Positions 1-6,279 of a stretch of 6,529 nucleotides of DNA are shown here, piece by piece (the stretch's first letter is position 1; every line of letters begins with the position of its first letter). The DNA comes from DASYXT01 sp035934555. GTDB taxonomy: Bacteria; Verrucomicrobiota; Verrucomicrobiia; Limisphaerales; UBA8199. The translations under genes were made by a program, and so were the position numbers. The notes under the pieces are model-generated. The model had not been told where the DNA came from and made no database searches. It was given only the letters and a program-made list of their open reading frames with translations. Location of the stretch: assembly GCA_035934555.1 (NCBI GenBank), contig DASYXT010000007.1:1-6529 (forward strand), read 5' to 3'.

Positions 1-183
1 CAGGACCCCGTATCGTACGGTTACGATGCCCAGAAAAATGAGAAGGATGAAGCTGGAAAAATTCACAAAAAAATTCGCCACCGCAAGGCGATTGAAGTAC
101 ACATTGAAAAGAAACGCGGCCACCAACAGCCCTGCCGATAGGAACATGATGACCGTGGAAATCCTCTGAAAGCGTTGTAACAC
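1..183 (-). CDS. N-terminal part of an unrecognised membrane protein (runs off the window)
   Basis: The frame opens at a GTG (183-181) and stays open for 61 codons to the window edge, so only the N-terminus is visible. A GAGGAG Shine-Dalgarno sequence lies 9 bases upstream, which decides this start. The protein begins MLQRFQRIS, followed by a hydrophobic segment at about residues 10-30 (VIMFLSAGLLVAAFLFNVYF), a short polar turn (NRLAVAN), and a second hydrophobic segment at about 38-57 (FFVNFSSFILLIFLGIV) followed by an Arg. This predicts an inner-membrane protein with at least two helices. I do not recognise the family and assign no function. It lies downstream of the giant surface-protein gene on the same strand, separated by 368 bases. 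A truncated near-identical copy of its first 39 codons lies upstream of that gene at 5975-6133. Against that copy, four of five visible codon changes are synonymous, which supports a real coding frame. Confidence 0.75.
   Translation of the reverse strand, partial: MLQRFQRISTVIMFLSAGLLVAAFLFNVYFNRLAVANFFVNFSSFILLIFLGIVTVRYGVL
47..183. repeat. Left copy of the long direct repeat flanking the giant gene
   Basis: This segment repeats at 5999-6133 in the same orientation. The core 71-170 matches 6021-6120 at 98 of 100 bases (differences at 91/6041 and 165/6115). A few more changes occur at the start-codon end (171, 172, 178), and at the other end eight bases are replaced by six (59-66 against 6011-6016). 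Similarity ends abruptly at about position 47. The repeat lies inside the coding region of the membrane-protein gene. Confidence 0.85.
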
Positions 184-551
184 GCTGATTATCTCCTCGT
201 CCCGAAGTTATCCCTTATTTTAATGAAGATAACGGGTTCGTTTCGCAGATTTTACATTATTCTATTACTTATAACTTCATAATCTGTAGGCAATATGTTC
301 TCGGCGCGGAGCTTAAACTTCCGACAACATCACCACAGCCCCGGCCCGCCAAACCCACCTTTTGCACTTCGCTTTCCGTCGCAAGCTTATCGCTCCGAGG
401 TTTCCGCTTTCTCAGGCAAGAGATTATTCCACTGCTCAGATCGAGAGAGAGCACCTTGTTCGAGTGATACCAGTCCATTATGGCACGATCGGAGACCATT
501 TCGCTAAAAACTTTTCCCCCTTCCTGTCACCAGCAGCCCTCCCGCGCTTTA
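184..551. other. Gene-free stretch downstream of the giant gene
   Basis: This 368-base interval lies between the TAG stop of the giant gene and the GTG start of the membrane-protein gene. No frame in it has a convincing start, ribosome binding site or recognisable protein; the minus-strand frame at 269-499 has none of these. Its left part (about 215-290) is distinctly AT-rich and probably holds the promoter of the membrane gene, but no -35/-10 pair with normal spacing stands out. An imperfect inverted repeat with arms CAGATT (246-251) and AATCTG (281-286) lies in this AT-rich part. I found no GC-rich hairpin followed by a T-run that would serve as a clear terminator for the giant gene. A GGGGGAAAAGTTTTT-like element (minus strand, about 506-520) resembles one found at a similar distance after the upstream gene. 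Confidence 0.5.
193..198 (-). promoter_or_regulatory. Shine-Dalgarno sequence of the membrane-protein gene
   Basis: Read on the minus strand this is GAGGAG, ending 9 bases before the GTG at 183-181. It is the strongest ribosome binding site in the window and fixes the GTG as start in preference to the in-frame ATG twelve codons later. The truncated copy of the gene has AAGGAG at exactly the same 9-base distance (6143-6148), although the sequence between site and start has diverged. Confidence 0.7.
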
Positions 552-3500
552 CTAATTTACGTTCAAGCTCAGGTGAATGTTGTGGGTCAGGCTCCCGGAA
601 GTTGCAGTGACGGTCAGCGTGTAGGTTCCGGCGGGCGTGCCGGGCGCGTGGATGACACCACCGCCGCCACCACCGCACGATGCCCACGATCCGAGCAACG
701 TCAGCAAGCTCGCCAGCAGCGCGAGCCGCCAGGCCGTGCTGTAGCCGCGATGCCTCATCGTCGACTGTAGCGTCGCTCGGCGACAAGCACTGCTTGCCTG
801 AGCTACGAATCGGCAGCCCCTTCTTGCGTCAGGGCAAGCTCCGACCGCTGTTACGGTCGCCAGCAACAAGCCGAGCAACGCCAGCCATCCTCCCAAGGGC
901 CAGGCGCGGGGCGGGAGTGGACGTTGGTTCGACGCAGGCGGCGCCAGCGTCGGCGCCGTCGTCGTCACGTTCACCATGACCGTGGCCGAATTCGTTCCAT
1001 CGAGCGTCACCGAGGCCGGTGAAACCGAACACGCGGCCAGCGATGGCGCCCCCGTGCAACTCATCGTGATCGCCTGATTAAATCCTCCCAGCGGCGAGGC
1101 TGCTATCGTGTAGGTCGTGGAAGCCCCCGCCGTCACCGTGGCCGTTGCGGATGTCCCGGAAGTCACCGCCACGCCAAAGTCCTCCCCTGTGCCGGAGAGT
1201 GCTACGGTCTGCGGGCTGTTCGAGGCGTTATCCGTGATAGTCAGCGTGCCCGTGCGACTGCCCGCTGCCATCGGCATAAAGGTCACACTGATCGTGCAAT
1301 TGGCGCCCGCCACTACCGAACTGGCGCATGTATTCGTCTCGGCAAAATCGCCGCTCGTCGCAACGCTGGTAATCGAAAGCAATGCATTCCCCGTGTTGGA
1401 GAGCGTCACCGTCTGCGCTGCGCTCGTGATTCCGACCACTTGAGCGGAGGAGAAGCTGAGGCTGGATGGCGACAGGCCCACCACCGGCCCGGTTCCACTT
1501 CCTGCCAGCGCCACGGCTTGGGGACTGCCCGAGGCGTTGTCGTTAATAGTGAGCGTCCCGGCGCGCGAGCCGATGGCAGTTGGAGTAAAGGTGACGTTGA
1601 TAGCGCAACTTGCTCCTGCAGTCACGGAAGCGCCGCACGTGTTCGCCTCGGCAAAATCCCCGGAGACAGAAATACTCGTAATGTACAACGTGGCGTTGCC
1701 CGAGTTGGTTAAGGTCACGGTCTGCGCCGCGCTGCTGGTGCCCATCAACTGGCTGCTGAATGTCAAAATCGTTGTTGGCGACAGGCTGAGGATTGGGTCG
1801 GTCCCTGTCCCGCTCAGCGGCACGATCTGCGGGCTGCCGGGGGCATTGTCCGCAAAAGAGAGCGTGGCGCTTCGTGCGCCAATTGCCGAAGGCGTGAAGG
1901 CGACACTCACCGAGCAATTGCCGCCCGGCGCCACGGTGGTCCCAGAACAAGTGTCAGCGCTTGTGGCAAAATCCACGGCGTTGGCTCCTGTAATCGACGT
2001 AGAAATGACGGCGAGCGAAACGCTGCTCGAATTGGTTAGAGTTACGGGCTGAGGTGGACTTGCCGCGCCAATGGCTTGGGCCGCAAAGGTCAGGCTGGCG
2101 GGAGCGATGGCAGGACGCGGAACCGCGCCGATTCCGTTGAGCGAGACCGTTTGCGGACTGCTGCCCGCGTCATCCGTGATGGTGATGGTCCCGGTTCTGG
2201 CGCCCACGGCGGTCGGCGTGAATTGCACACTGAAGGTACAAGTGCCTCGGGGAGCGACGACCGCCGGCAGCGTGCCACAGGAATTCGCCTGTGAAAAATC
2301 ACCGCTGATTGATATCGCCGTCACATTGAGATTGCTCGTCCCTGAGTTCGCCAGCACCACGTTTTGCGAAGCGCCTGCCGATCCCACAGGTTGGGTTGAG
2401 AAGGTCAGGGTGGAAGGCGTCAAGGTCACTCCGGGTGTCGTGCCTGTTCCGCTCAGCGCCACCGACTGCGAGCCGCCGCTGGCATCGTCGGTTACGGTGA
2501 GTGAGCCGGTCCGCGCTCCCGTGGCTGTCGGCGTAAAGGTGACGCTGATTGCGCAGCTCGCGCTCGGAGCGAGCACGGCCGGTAGCGTTCCGCAAGTGTT
2601 GGCTTGCGCAAAGTCGCCGCTGCTGGAAATTCCGGTCACATCCAGGCCGCTGGTCCCTGTATTCGTCAGTGTCGCGGTTTGCGCGGAGCCAATCGCGCCC
2701 ATCACTTGACTGCCAAAAGTGAGACTCGAAGGACTCAGGCTGGCGCCCGGCGTTGTCCCCGTTCCGCTCAGCGCCACCGCCTGCGTGACAGCATCGTCGG
2801 TCAGAGTGAGACTCCCAGTCCGCGTTCCGATCGCCGTAGGGGTAAAGGTCACGGCAATCACGCAACTGGCACCCACTGCCAGGGGAGTAGTAGAGGAGCA
2901 TGTCGTGCCGCTCGTGGCCACGGAGAAATCTCCGCTCGCCGCAATGCTGGAAAAGTTGAGCAGCGCCGTCCCGGTGTTCGTCACGGTCACAGTCTGCGCC
3001 GCGCTTGGCATCCCGACCACCTGGCTGCCGAACGTAAGACTGCTCACGGAGACGCCTGCGCCGAACGCCACGCCCATCCCCGAGAGCGTGATCATTTGAG
3101 GGCTGCCGGAGGCGTTGTCCGTGATCGTCAGCGTGCCATTCCTGGCGTCTGTCAGGGTCGGTGTAAAGGTCAGGGAGATCGTGCAATTGGCGCTGGTTGC
3201 AACAGAAGTACCGCAATTGTTGGTCTGCGAGAAATCACCGCTTGCCGCGATGCTCGTGATGGTTAGCGTGGCGGTGCCGGAGTTGGTGAGCGTCACTGTC
3301 TGCGCGGCGCTGGTGGTGCCCAGCAATTGGTTGCCGAAACCAAGACTGGCCGGCAAGACGCCCGCTACCGGAGCGGTGCCCATACCGCTCAAGGTGACGG
3401 TCTGCGTGCTGCCGTTCACACCGTTGTTGTTGTCGGTGATGGTGATCGCGCCGCTCCGCGACCCCGTGGCTGTGGGCGTGAAAGCGACCGTGATGGTGCA

Positions 3501-5867
3501 ACTCGCTCCCGCCGCCACCGAACCCGCACAGTTATTCGTCTGAGCAAAATCCCCCGTGGCCACCATGCTGGCGATGGTGAGCGCTGCCGTACCTGTGTTG
3601 CTGAGCGTTGTGGTCATCGACGCGCTGGGGGTGCCCAGCAATTGGTTGCCGAAACCAAGACTGGCTGGCAGCACCCCGGCCACCGGAGCCGTACCAGTGC
3701 CCGATAGAGTCACGGTCTGCGTGCTGCCGTTCACACCGTTGTTGTTGTCGGTGATGGTGATCGCGCCGCTCCGCGACCCCGTGGCTGTGGGCGTGAAAGT
3801 GACCGTGATGGTGCAACTCGCTCCCGCCGCCACCGAACCCGCACAGTTATTCGTCTGAGCAAAATCCCCCGTGGCCACCATGCTGGCGATGGTGAGCGGC
3901 GCCGTACCTGTGTTGCTGAGCCTCACCCCTTTTGCCGCGCTGGTGGTCCCCACCAGTTGATTGCCAAAGCTCAGGGTGAGAGAAGAAAGGGCTGCCACGG
4001 GCTGTCCGCTTATGGCGGCCGTCGTGGTAGCGGCGTTCCTGGAGCCCTGGCTATCGGTCACGATCAGCGTGACGGTGTATGTTCCGGCGACAGCGTAGGT
4101 GTGGGTCGGATTCGAGCCTGTCCCGGTCGTGCCATCTCCAAAATCCCATTGATAGGTGGCAATGGTGCCGTCCGGGTCGGAAGAGCCGGTTCCGCTGAAT
4201 TGGATTGACTGGAGAGCTGTCCCCGTGTACGGACCTCCGGGATTGGCCACGGGTGGCTGATCTCCAATGAAGTTAGCCAGGAGGTTGCGGGTCATCTGCT
4301 GGGCGGCAAAGCTCACTCGGCTGCTCTGGCAACAGAGCATGCGGCTATAGTCGTCCAGCCCCCAGCCAAATTGAATCGATCCGGCCGCAAACACGGTGGC
4401 GCCGCTTGCCGCCGTGTACACAGTCATGTTGGACGCGCCGCTGGCTGGCGGGGTTCCCGTTGTGGTGTACGGTGACGCGCCAAGCGTCACGGTTCCCGCA
4501 GGGGTTAGGCCATTGTTAAAGAGGCTATCGACTTCGTATCCGAGCAACCCCGGCAAGGTACCGTTGTTCTGCAAACCCGTCGTGTTGAAAACCCAATTGG
4601 AAACGTCAGGGACGACGATATCTCCATCCACCGGACTGTCCTGAAACATAACTCCTACGAACGCGTTTTCCGGCATGTTAACCGGAGGCTGGCGCCATTG
4701 AACCGTTACCAGGGGACACTTGGTAGTGTCCAGGGGTACGCCCGTACCCGTGCAGGCAGCGTAGTAAGGGTCCGGGCCCGGGGCGGTGAAGCTCGTCGCG
4801 AAGTCTTTGTAGCCGACCATGGTGCGGTCCGCCGCACTTGGGTTGACCACGCTCGGCTCGAAACGAACTTGCCAGTAACAAACGTCGGCGGCGAAAATTC
4901 CCAGACTCACCTTATTATCGCGGGCGGCGATGATATTAGTGCGCATCGCCGACGACCAGTATTCGCTGTGCCCGACAATGAGAATGGCTTGGTGAGACAA
5001 GAGCAGGTTGGGATTTTCGTGGGCGTCAAGATCCGTGCCATAAGTAACGTCGTATCCCTCGCGCTCGAGAAACCGCACCGTGTCGTATTCCCAACCTGTG
5101 AGGAAGTCGCCCGAGCCGTCGTACCCATAGGATTTCTTATAGGGACGGTTGAAGGAAACCTTGGTGGCCGGGCTGTTGTTGGCACTATCGAAGGCGTAGA
5201 GAGATTTACCGCCCCAATTGTTGTAAGCCTGATAGGTGTCCACGGCGCATTGGAAAAAATACTTGGAAGTGCTCGCATCGTCGCGCACCACGAAGACGAT
5301 GTAGCGCTGCAGGCCGTTGGTAGGGCCACTGGAGATGTCGGTGAGTAACGCGATATAGACGCCACTGACCCAGTCACTGACGGGGTCAGTGCTGCTGTTG
5401 AGAGGCAAGGTATAGCTAGCCGCCCAATTGCATTCGATCAACCCGGTGGTGGCATCGGTCGGGCACGTCGGTTGTTGCACACCCGGTAGCGGGCCTACGG
5501 AGAGGACCTTGCGCGCGCCCAACCCCCCGTACCAGCCCATCCGATATATGTTCATCGTGAAACTGTCGCCCGGGGTGCTGACATTTACATAAAAAGTGAT
5601 CTGCCCGCCTCGGTTGACGCTAGTGAAGGACGCGTAGCCCTCGATCTGGTCAGTATAATTCGGCGGCTGAGCATCAGCCAGGTTGGTGGCTTGCCAACTG
5701 GCATCACCCTGTTTGGTGTTCTCAATCTGGATGGCGTTTTGGGCGTGGACAACTGAAATGGAAAGAACCAACGCGAAGAGACAAATGCCCCCACGCATCA
5801 AGGCATGAAGTGGTGGCGATAATGACTTCGGAGGGGGAGTTCGATCGTTGAAGGTTCCCGTATCCAT
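552..5867 (-). CDS. Giant secreted protein: dimethylformamidase-like head, PKD domain, nine choice-of-anchor D repeats, C-terminal membrane tail
   Basis: A 1771-residue protein. Domains in order: Sec signal peptide at about residues 24-42 (hydrophobic CLFALVLSISVV, likely cleavage after VHA-42). Then an N,N-dimethylformamidase large-subunit-like region at about 75-535, recognised by IYRMGWYGG (107-115), QAYNNWGGKSLY (213-224), SFNRPY (238-243), FLEREGYDVTYGTD (266-279), GHSEYWS (299-305) and CYWQVRFE (330-337). Then a PKD domain at 538-620 with WDFGDG (574-579), nine choice-of-anchor D/ASH repeats at 625-1561, an Ig-like segment at 1562-1640, and two membrane helices (about 1656-1677 and 1713-1730) followed by Cys1731, six Gly and a C-terminal beta hairpin. 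The layout is that of an enzyme-like head held off the cell by a long stalk. The characterised Paracoccus enzyme hydrolyses dimethylformamide using a 2-Tyr-1-carboxylate iron site. I cannot assign those ligands here, and the substrate is unknown. The start is uncertain: the ATG at 5867 has only a weak ribosome binding site, and an in-frame ATG at 5798 (residue 24) would directly begin the signal peptide. Confidence 0.9.
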   Translation of the reverse strand: MDTGTFNDRTPPPKSLSPPLHALMRGGICLFALVLSISVVHAQNAIQIENTKQGDASWQATNLADAQPPNYTDQIEGYASFTSVNRGGQITFYVNVSTPGDSFTMNIYRMGWYGGLGARKVLSVGPLPGVQQPTCPTDATTGLIECNWAASYTLPLNSSTDPVSDWVSGVYIALLTDISSGPTNGLQRYIVFVVRDDASTSKYFFQCAVDTYQAYNNWGGKSLYAFDSANNSPATKVSFNRPYKKSYGYDGSGDFLTGWEYDTVRFLEREGYDVTYGTDLDAHENPNLLLSHQAILIVGHSEYWSSAMRTNIIAARDNKVSLGIFAADVCYWQVRFEPSVVNPSAADRTMVGYKDFATSFTAPGPDPYYAACTGTGVPLDTTKCPLVTVQWRQPPVNMPENAFVGVMFQDSPVDGDIVVPDVSNWVFNTTGLQNNGTLPGLLGYEVDSLFNNGLTPAGTVTLGASPYTTTGTPPASGASNMTVYTAASGATVFAAGSIQFGWGLDDYSRMLCCQSSRVSFAAQQMTRNLLANFIGDQPPVANPGGPYTGTALQSIQFSGTGSSDPDGTIATYQWDFGDGTTGTGSNPTHTYAVAGTYTVTLIVTDSQGSRNAATTTAAISGQPVAALSSLTLSFGNQLVGTTSAAKGVRLSNTGTAPLTIASMVATGDFAQTNNCAGSVAAGASCTITVTFTPTATGSRSGAITITDNNNGVNGSTQTVTLSGTGTAPVAGVLPASLGFGNQLLGTPSASMTTTLSNTGTAALTIASMVATGDFAQTNNCAGSVAAGASCTITVAFTPTATGSRSGAITITDNNNGVNGSTQTVTLSGMGTAPVAGVLPASLGFGNQLLGTTSAAQTVTLTNSGTATLTITSIAASGDFSQTNNCGTSVATSANCTISLTFTPTLTDARNGTLTITDNASGSPQMITLSGMGVAFGAGVSVSSLTFGSQVVGMPSAAQTVTVTNTGTALLNFSSIAASGDFSVATSGTTCSSTTPLAVGASCVIAVTFTPTAIGTRTGSLTLTDDAVTQAVALSGTGTTPGASLSPSSLTFGSQVMGAIGSAQTATLTNTGTSGLDVTGISSSGDFAQANTCGTLPAVLAPSASCAISVTFTPTATGARTGSLTVTDDASGGSQSVALSGTGTTPGVTLTPSTLTFSTQPVGSAGASQNVVLANSGTSNLNVTAISISGDFSQANSCGTLPAVVAPRGTCTFSVQFTPTAVGARTGTITITDDAGSSPQTVSLNGIGAVPRPAIAPASLTFAAQAIGAASPPQPVTLTNSSSVSLAVISTSITGANAVDFATSADTCSGTTVAPGGNCSVSVAFTPSAIGARSATLSFADNAPGSPQIVPLSGTGTDPILSLSPTTILTFSSQLMGTSSAAQTVTLTNSGNATLYITSISVSGDFAEANTCGASVTAGASCAINVTFTPTAIGSRAGTLTINDNASGSPQAVALAGSGTGPVVGLSPSSLSFSSAQVVGITSAAQTVTLSNTGNALLSITSVATSGDFAETNTCASSVVAGANCTISVTFMPMAAGSRTGTLTITDNASNSPQTVALSGTGEDFGVAVTSGTSATATVTAGASTTYTIAASPLGGFNQAITMSCTGAPSLAACSVSPASVTLDGTNSATVMVNVTTTAPTLAPPASNQRPLPPRAWPLGGWLALLGLLLATVTAVGACPDARRGCRFVAQASSACRRATLQSTMRHRGYSTAWRLALLASLLTLLGSWASCGGGGGGVIHAPGTPAGTYTLTVTATSGSLTHNIHLSLNVN
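555..905 (-). other. C-terminal anchoring module of the giant protein (residues 1655-1771)
   Basis: The tail consists of a first hydrophobic helix (about 1656-1677, WLALLGLLLATVTAV), an Arg- and Cys-rich linker (1678-1712), and a second hydrophobic helix (1713-1730). The sequence W-A-S-Cys1731 follows, then six glycines, and finally GTPAGTYTLTV plus a last strand ending LSLNVN. The same order ends the neighbouring gene at 6280-6529; 21 of the last 29 residues match. The preceding segment (SVSPASVTLDGTNSATVMVNVTT in part, 1614-1636) reads like the early and middle strands of an Ig-like domain. The GTPAGTYTLTV end reads like its last two strands. The helix pair therefore seems inserted into the fold. 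Cys1731 follows basic residues and a hydrophobic stretch, as in a lipobox, though Trp rather than Leu is at position -3. Lipidation is an inference only. Confidence 0.6.
741..841. repeat. REP-like palindrome cluster inserted in the tail linker of the giant gene
   Basis: Several perfect short hairpins are packed here: CGATG-CCT-CATCG (748-760), GTCGC-TCG-GCGAC (772-784) and AAGCA-C-TGCTT (785-795). The last two are enclosed by GTAGC (767-771) and GCTAC (802-806). Beyond them, TGCTTGCCTGA (791-801) can pair imperfectly with TCAGGGCAAGCT (829-840). Ends of the GTAG/CTAC type and nested stems are typical of REP elements. In the protein this segment encodes the long linker with three Cys and many Arg (1678-1712). 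The homologous tail at 6280-6529 has only a short RRRQ linker at the same place. An in-frame insertion of a dispersed repeat is the simplest reading. Confirmation would need further copies elsewhere in the genome. Confidence 0.5.
1185..3995 (-). repeat. Nine tandem choice-of-anchor D (ASH-type) stalk repeats within the giant gene
   Basis: Each repeat is about 100-105 residues. It begins with a pattern like 'LSPSSLTFGSQ.VG..SAAQTVTLTNTGT', continues with 'I..SGDF....C......G.C.I.VTFTPT..G.R.G.L.ITDNA', and closes with 'VALSGTGT'. Approximate repeat starts are residues 627, 730, 835, 937, 1041, 1146, 1251, 1358 and 1462. All nine keep a pair of Cys 10-13 residues apart (for example 675/685, 780/790, 885/895 and 1514/1524), which could form a disulfide in each domain and would fit an extracytoplasmic location. 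Repeats 1-3 share a 105-residue period and are the most alike; repeats 4-9 have diverged. The stalk probably spaces the N-terminal domain away from the membrane. Confidence 0.9.
3397..3921 (-). repeat. Recent 315-bp duplication between stalk repeats 1 and 2
   Basis: The blocks 3397-3606 and 3712-3921 match at 207 of 210 bases, offset by exactly 315 bases (105 codons). The mismatches are at 3485/3800, 3584/3899 and 3585/3900. A separate 35-base block is identical at the same offset (3316-3350 and 3631-3665), at the start of repeats 3 and 2. Between these blocks identity falls sharply. The pattern fits a recent unequal exchange or gene conversion at the head-proximal end of the stalk. The period is a multiple of three, so copy number can change without breaking the frame. 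Confidence 0.85.
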
Positions 5868-5931
5868 TCTCGGTGTCTGGCTTTTTTCTCTGGCCGTTTT
5901 AACCAGGATTTCGGTTTACCCGGGTGCATTG

Positions 5932-5937
5932 AGTATA
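5932..5937 (-). promoter_or_regulatory. Candidate -10 box of the giant gene
   Basis: On the minus strand the leader contains TATACT, a close match to the sigma-70 -10 consensus TATAAT. It lies between the truncated membrane gene and the giant gene. The hexamers 16-17 bases upstream (GTTAAG or CGTTAA, about 5954-5960) are poor -35 matches, so the promoter call is tentative. A start about 7 bases downstream would give a leader of about 58 bases to the ATG at 5867. The 8-base palindrome ACCCGGGT (5918-5925) falls at this presumed start point. Confidence 0.35.
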
Positions 5938-5974
5938 CACCCAACTGCCTCCGCTTAACGTTTATCATCTTTTT

Positions 5975-6133
5975 TTATCCGAGCGACCCTGGTAGCCTAT
6001 GAAGCTGGAACAAGCCAAAAAAATTCGCCACCGCAAGGCGGTTGAAGTACACATTGAAAAGAAACGCGGCCACCAACAGCCCTGCCGATAGGAACATGAT
6101 GACCGTGGAAATCCGCTGAATCCGTTGCAACAC
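5975..6133 (-). pseudogene. Truncated copy of the membrane-protein gene (53 codons with stop)
   Basis: This frame starts at a GTG (6133-6131) with AAGGAG 9 bases upstream and encodes MLQRIQRIS followed by the same first membrane segment as the gene at 1-183. It is identical over residues 6-39 and differs from it in residues 1-39 only by Phe5 to Ile. After the shared AANFF-like end of the turn (residue 39) the copy is two bases shorter than its partner. This shifts the frame to GLFQLHRLPGSLG and a TAA stop at 5977-5975. DNA similarity ends at about 5999, so the rest of the gene is missing. It is most simply a duplicated, truncated and frameshifted 5' end. The retained ribosome binding site and one intact membrane segment leave open that a 52-residue membrane peptide is still made. 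Confidence 0.7.
5999..6133. repeat. Right copy of the long direct repeat flanking the giant gene
   Basis: This is the partner of 47-183, offset by 5950-5952 bases. To its left the sequence is unrelated to the sequence left of 47, so the junction at about 5999 is one breakpoint of the event that placed the giant gene here. To its right, past the start codon, only weak similarity to the other leader remains (14 of 23 bases in the first stretch). Confidence 0.85.
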
Positions 6134-6142
6134 TTGGATGAA

Positions 6143-6148
6143 CTCCTT
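6143..6148 (-). promoter_or_regulatory. Shine-Dalgarno sequence retained before the truncated membrane gene
   Basis: On the minus strand this is AAGGAG, ending 9 bases before the GTG at 6133-6131. The distance equals that of GAGGAG in the intact copy (193-198), so the translation start of the truncated copy looks functional. Confidence 0.55.
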
Positions 6149-6198
6149 TACCCCTGGAAAAGACTATCGCCCCCCAATGAGGGCCACTCTTGTGGAAG

Positions 6199-6224
6199 GC
6201 CGGCGCGACATCAGCGCGTCCGGC
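6199..6224. other. Intergenic GC-rich hairpin
   Basis: GCCGGCGCG (6199-6207) can pair with CGCG-CCGGC (6215-6224) around a 7-base loop, with one bulged T at 6219. It lies between the stop of the upstream gene (6280) and the truncated membrane gene. No T-run follows on the minus strand, so it is not a standard intrinsic terminator. It could slow or protect transcript ends, or be a further palindromic repeat element. Confidence 0.4.
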
Positions 6225-6279
6225 GGCGAATTCAAAAGAACTTTTTCCCCAATCCTTATGCCGGCATTTTTGCCCACAG

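Noticed and set aside
269..499. A 76-codon minus-strand frame between the giant gene and the membrane gene
   Set aside because: It has no ribosome binding site, no recognisable motif and no counterpart after the other tail-module gene. Chance is the likelier explanation.
842..859. Perfect hairpin CGACCG-CTGTTA-CGGTCG as a terminator or attenuator
   Set aside because: It lies inside the coding sequence for helix 1 (ATVTAV codons), has no T-run, and may arise from the repeated Ala-Val/Thr-Val codons.
2299..3816. Minus-strand open frames in other phases (for example 2299-3216, 3235-3501 and 3532-3816)
   Set aside because: They overlap the giant gene in shifted frames, have Arg/His/Gln-rich composition typical of frameshifted GC-rich coding sequence, and repeat with the same period as the sense repeats.
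1117..3858. Several long plus-strand open frames (for example 1117-1443, 1537-2052, 2071-2709, 3115-3543, 3556-3858)
   Set aside because: They lie antisense to the stalk repeats and encode repetitive Val/Ala/Pro-rich peptides that simply mirror the nine sense repeats. None has a ribosome binding site or a recognisable domain.
1185..3995. CRISPR-like regular repeats
   Set aside because: The periodicity is about 300-315 bases, lies in one open frame and encodes known stalk domains. There are no short repeats with unique spacers.
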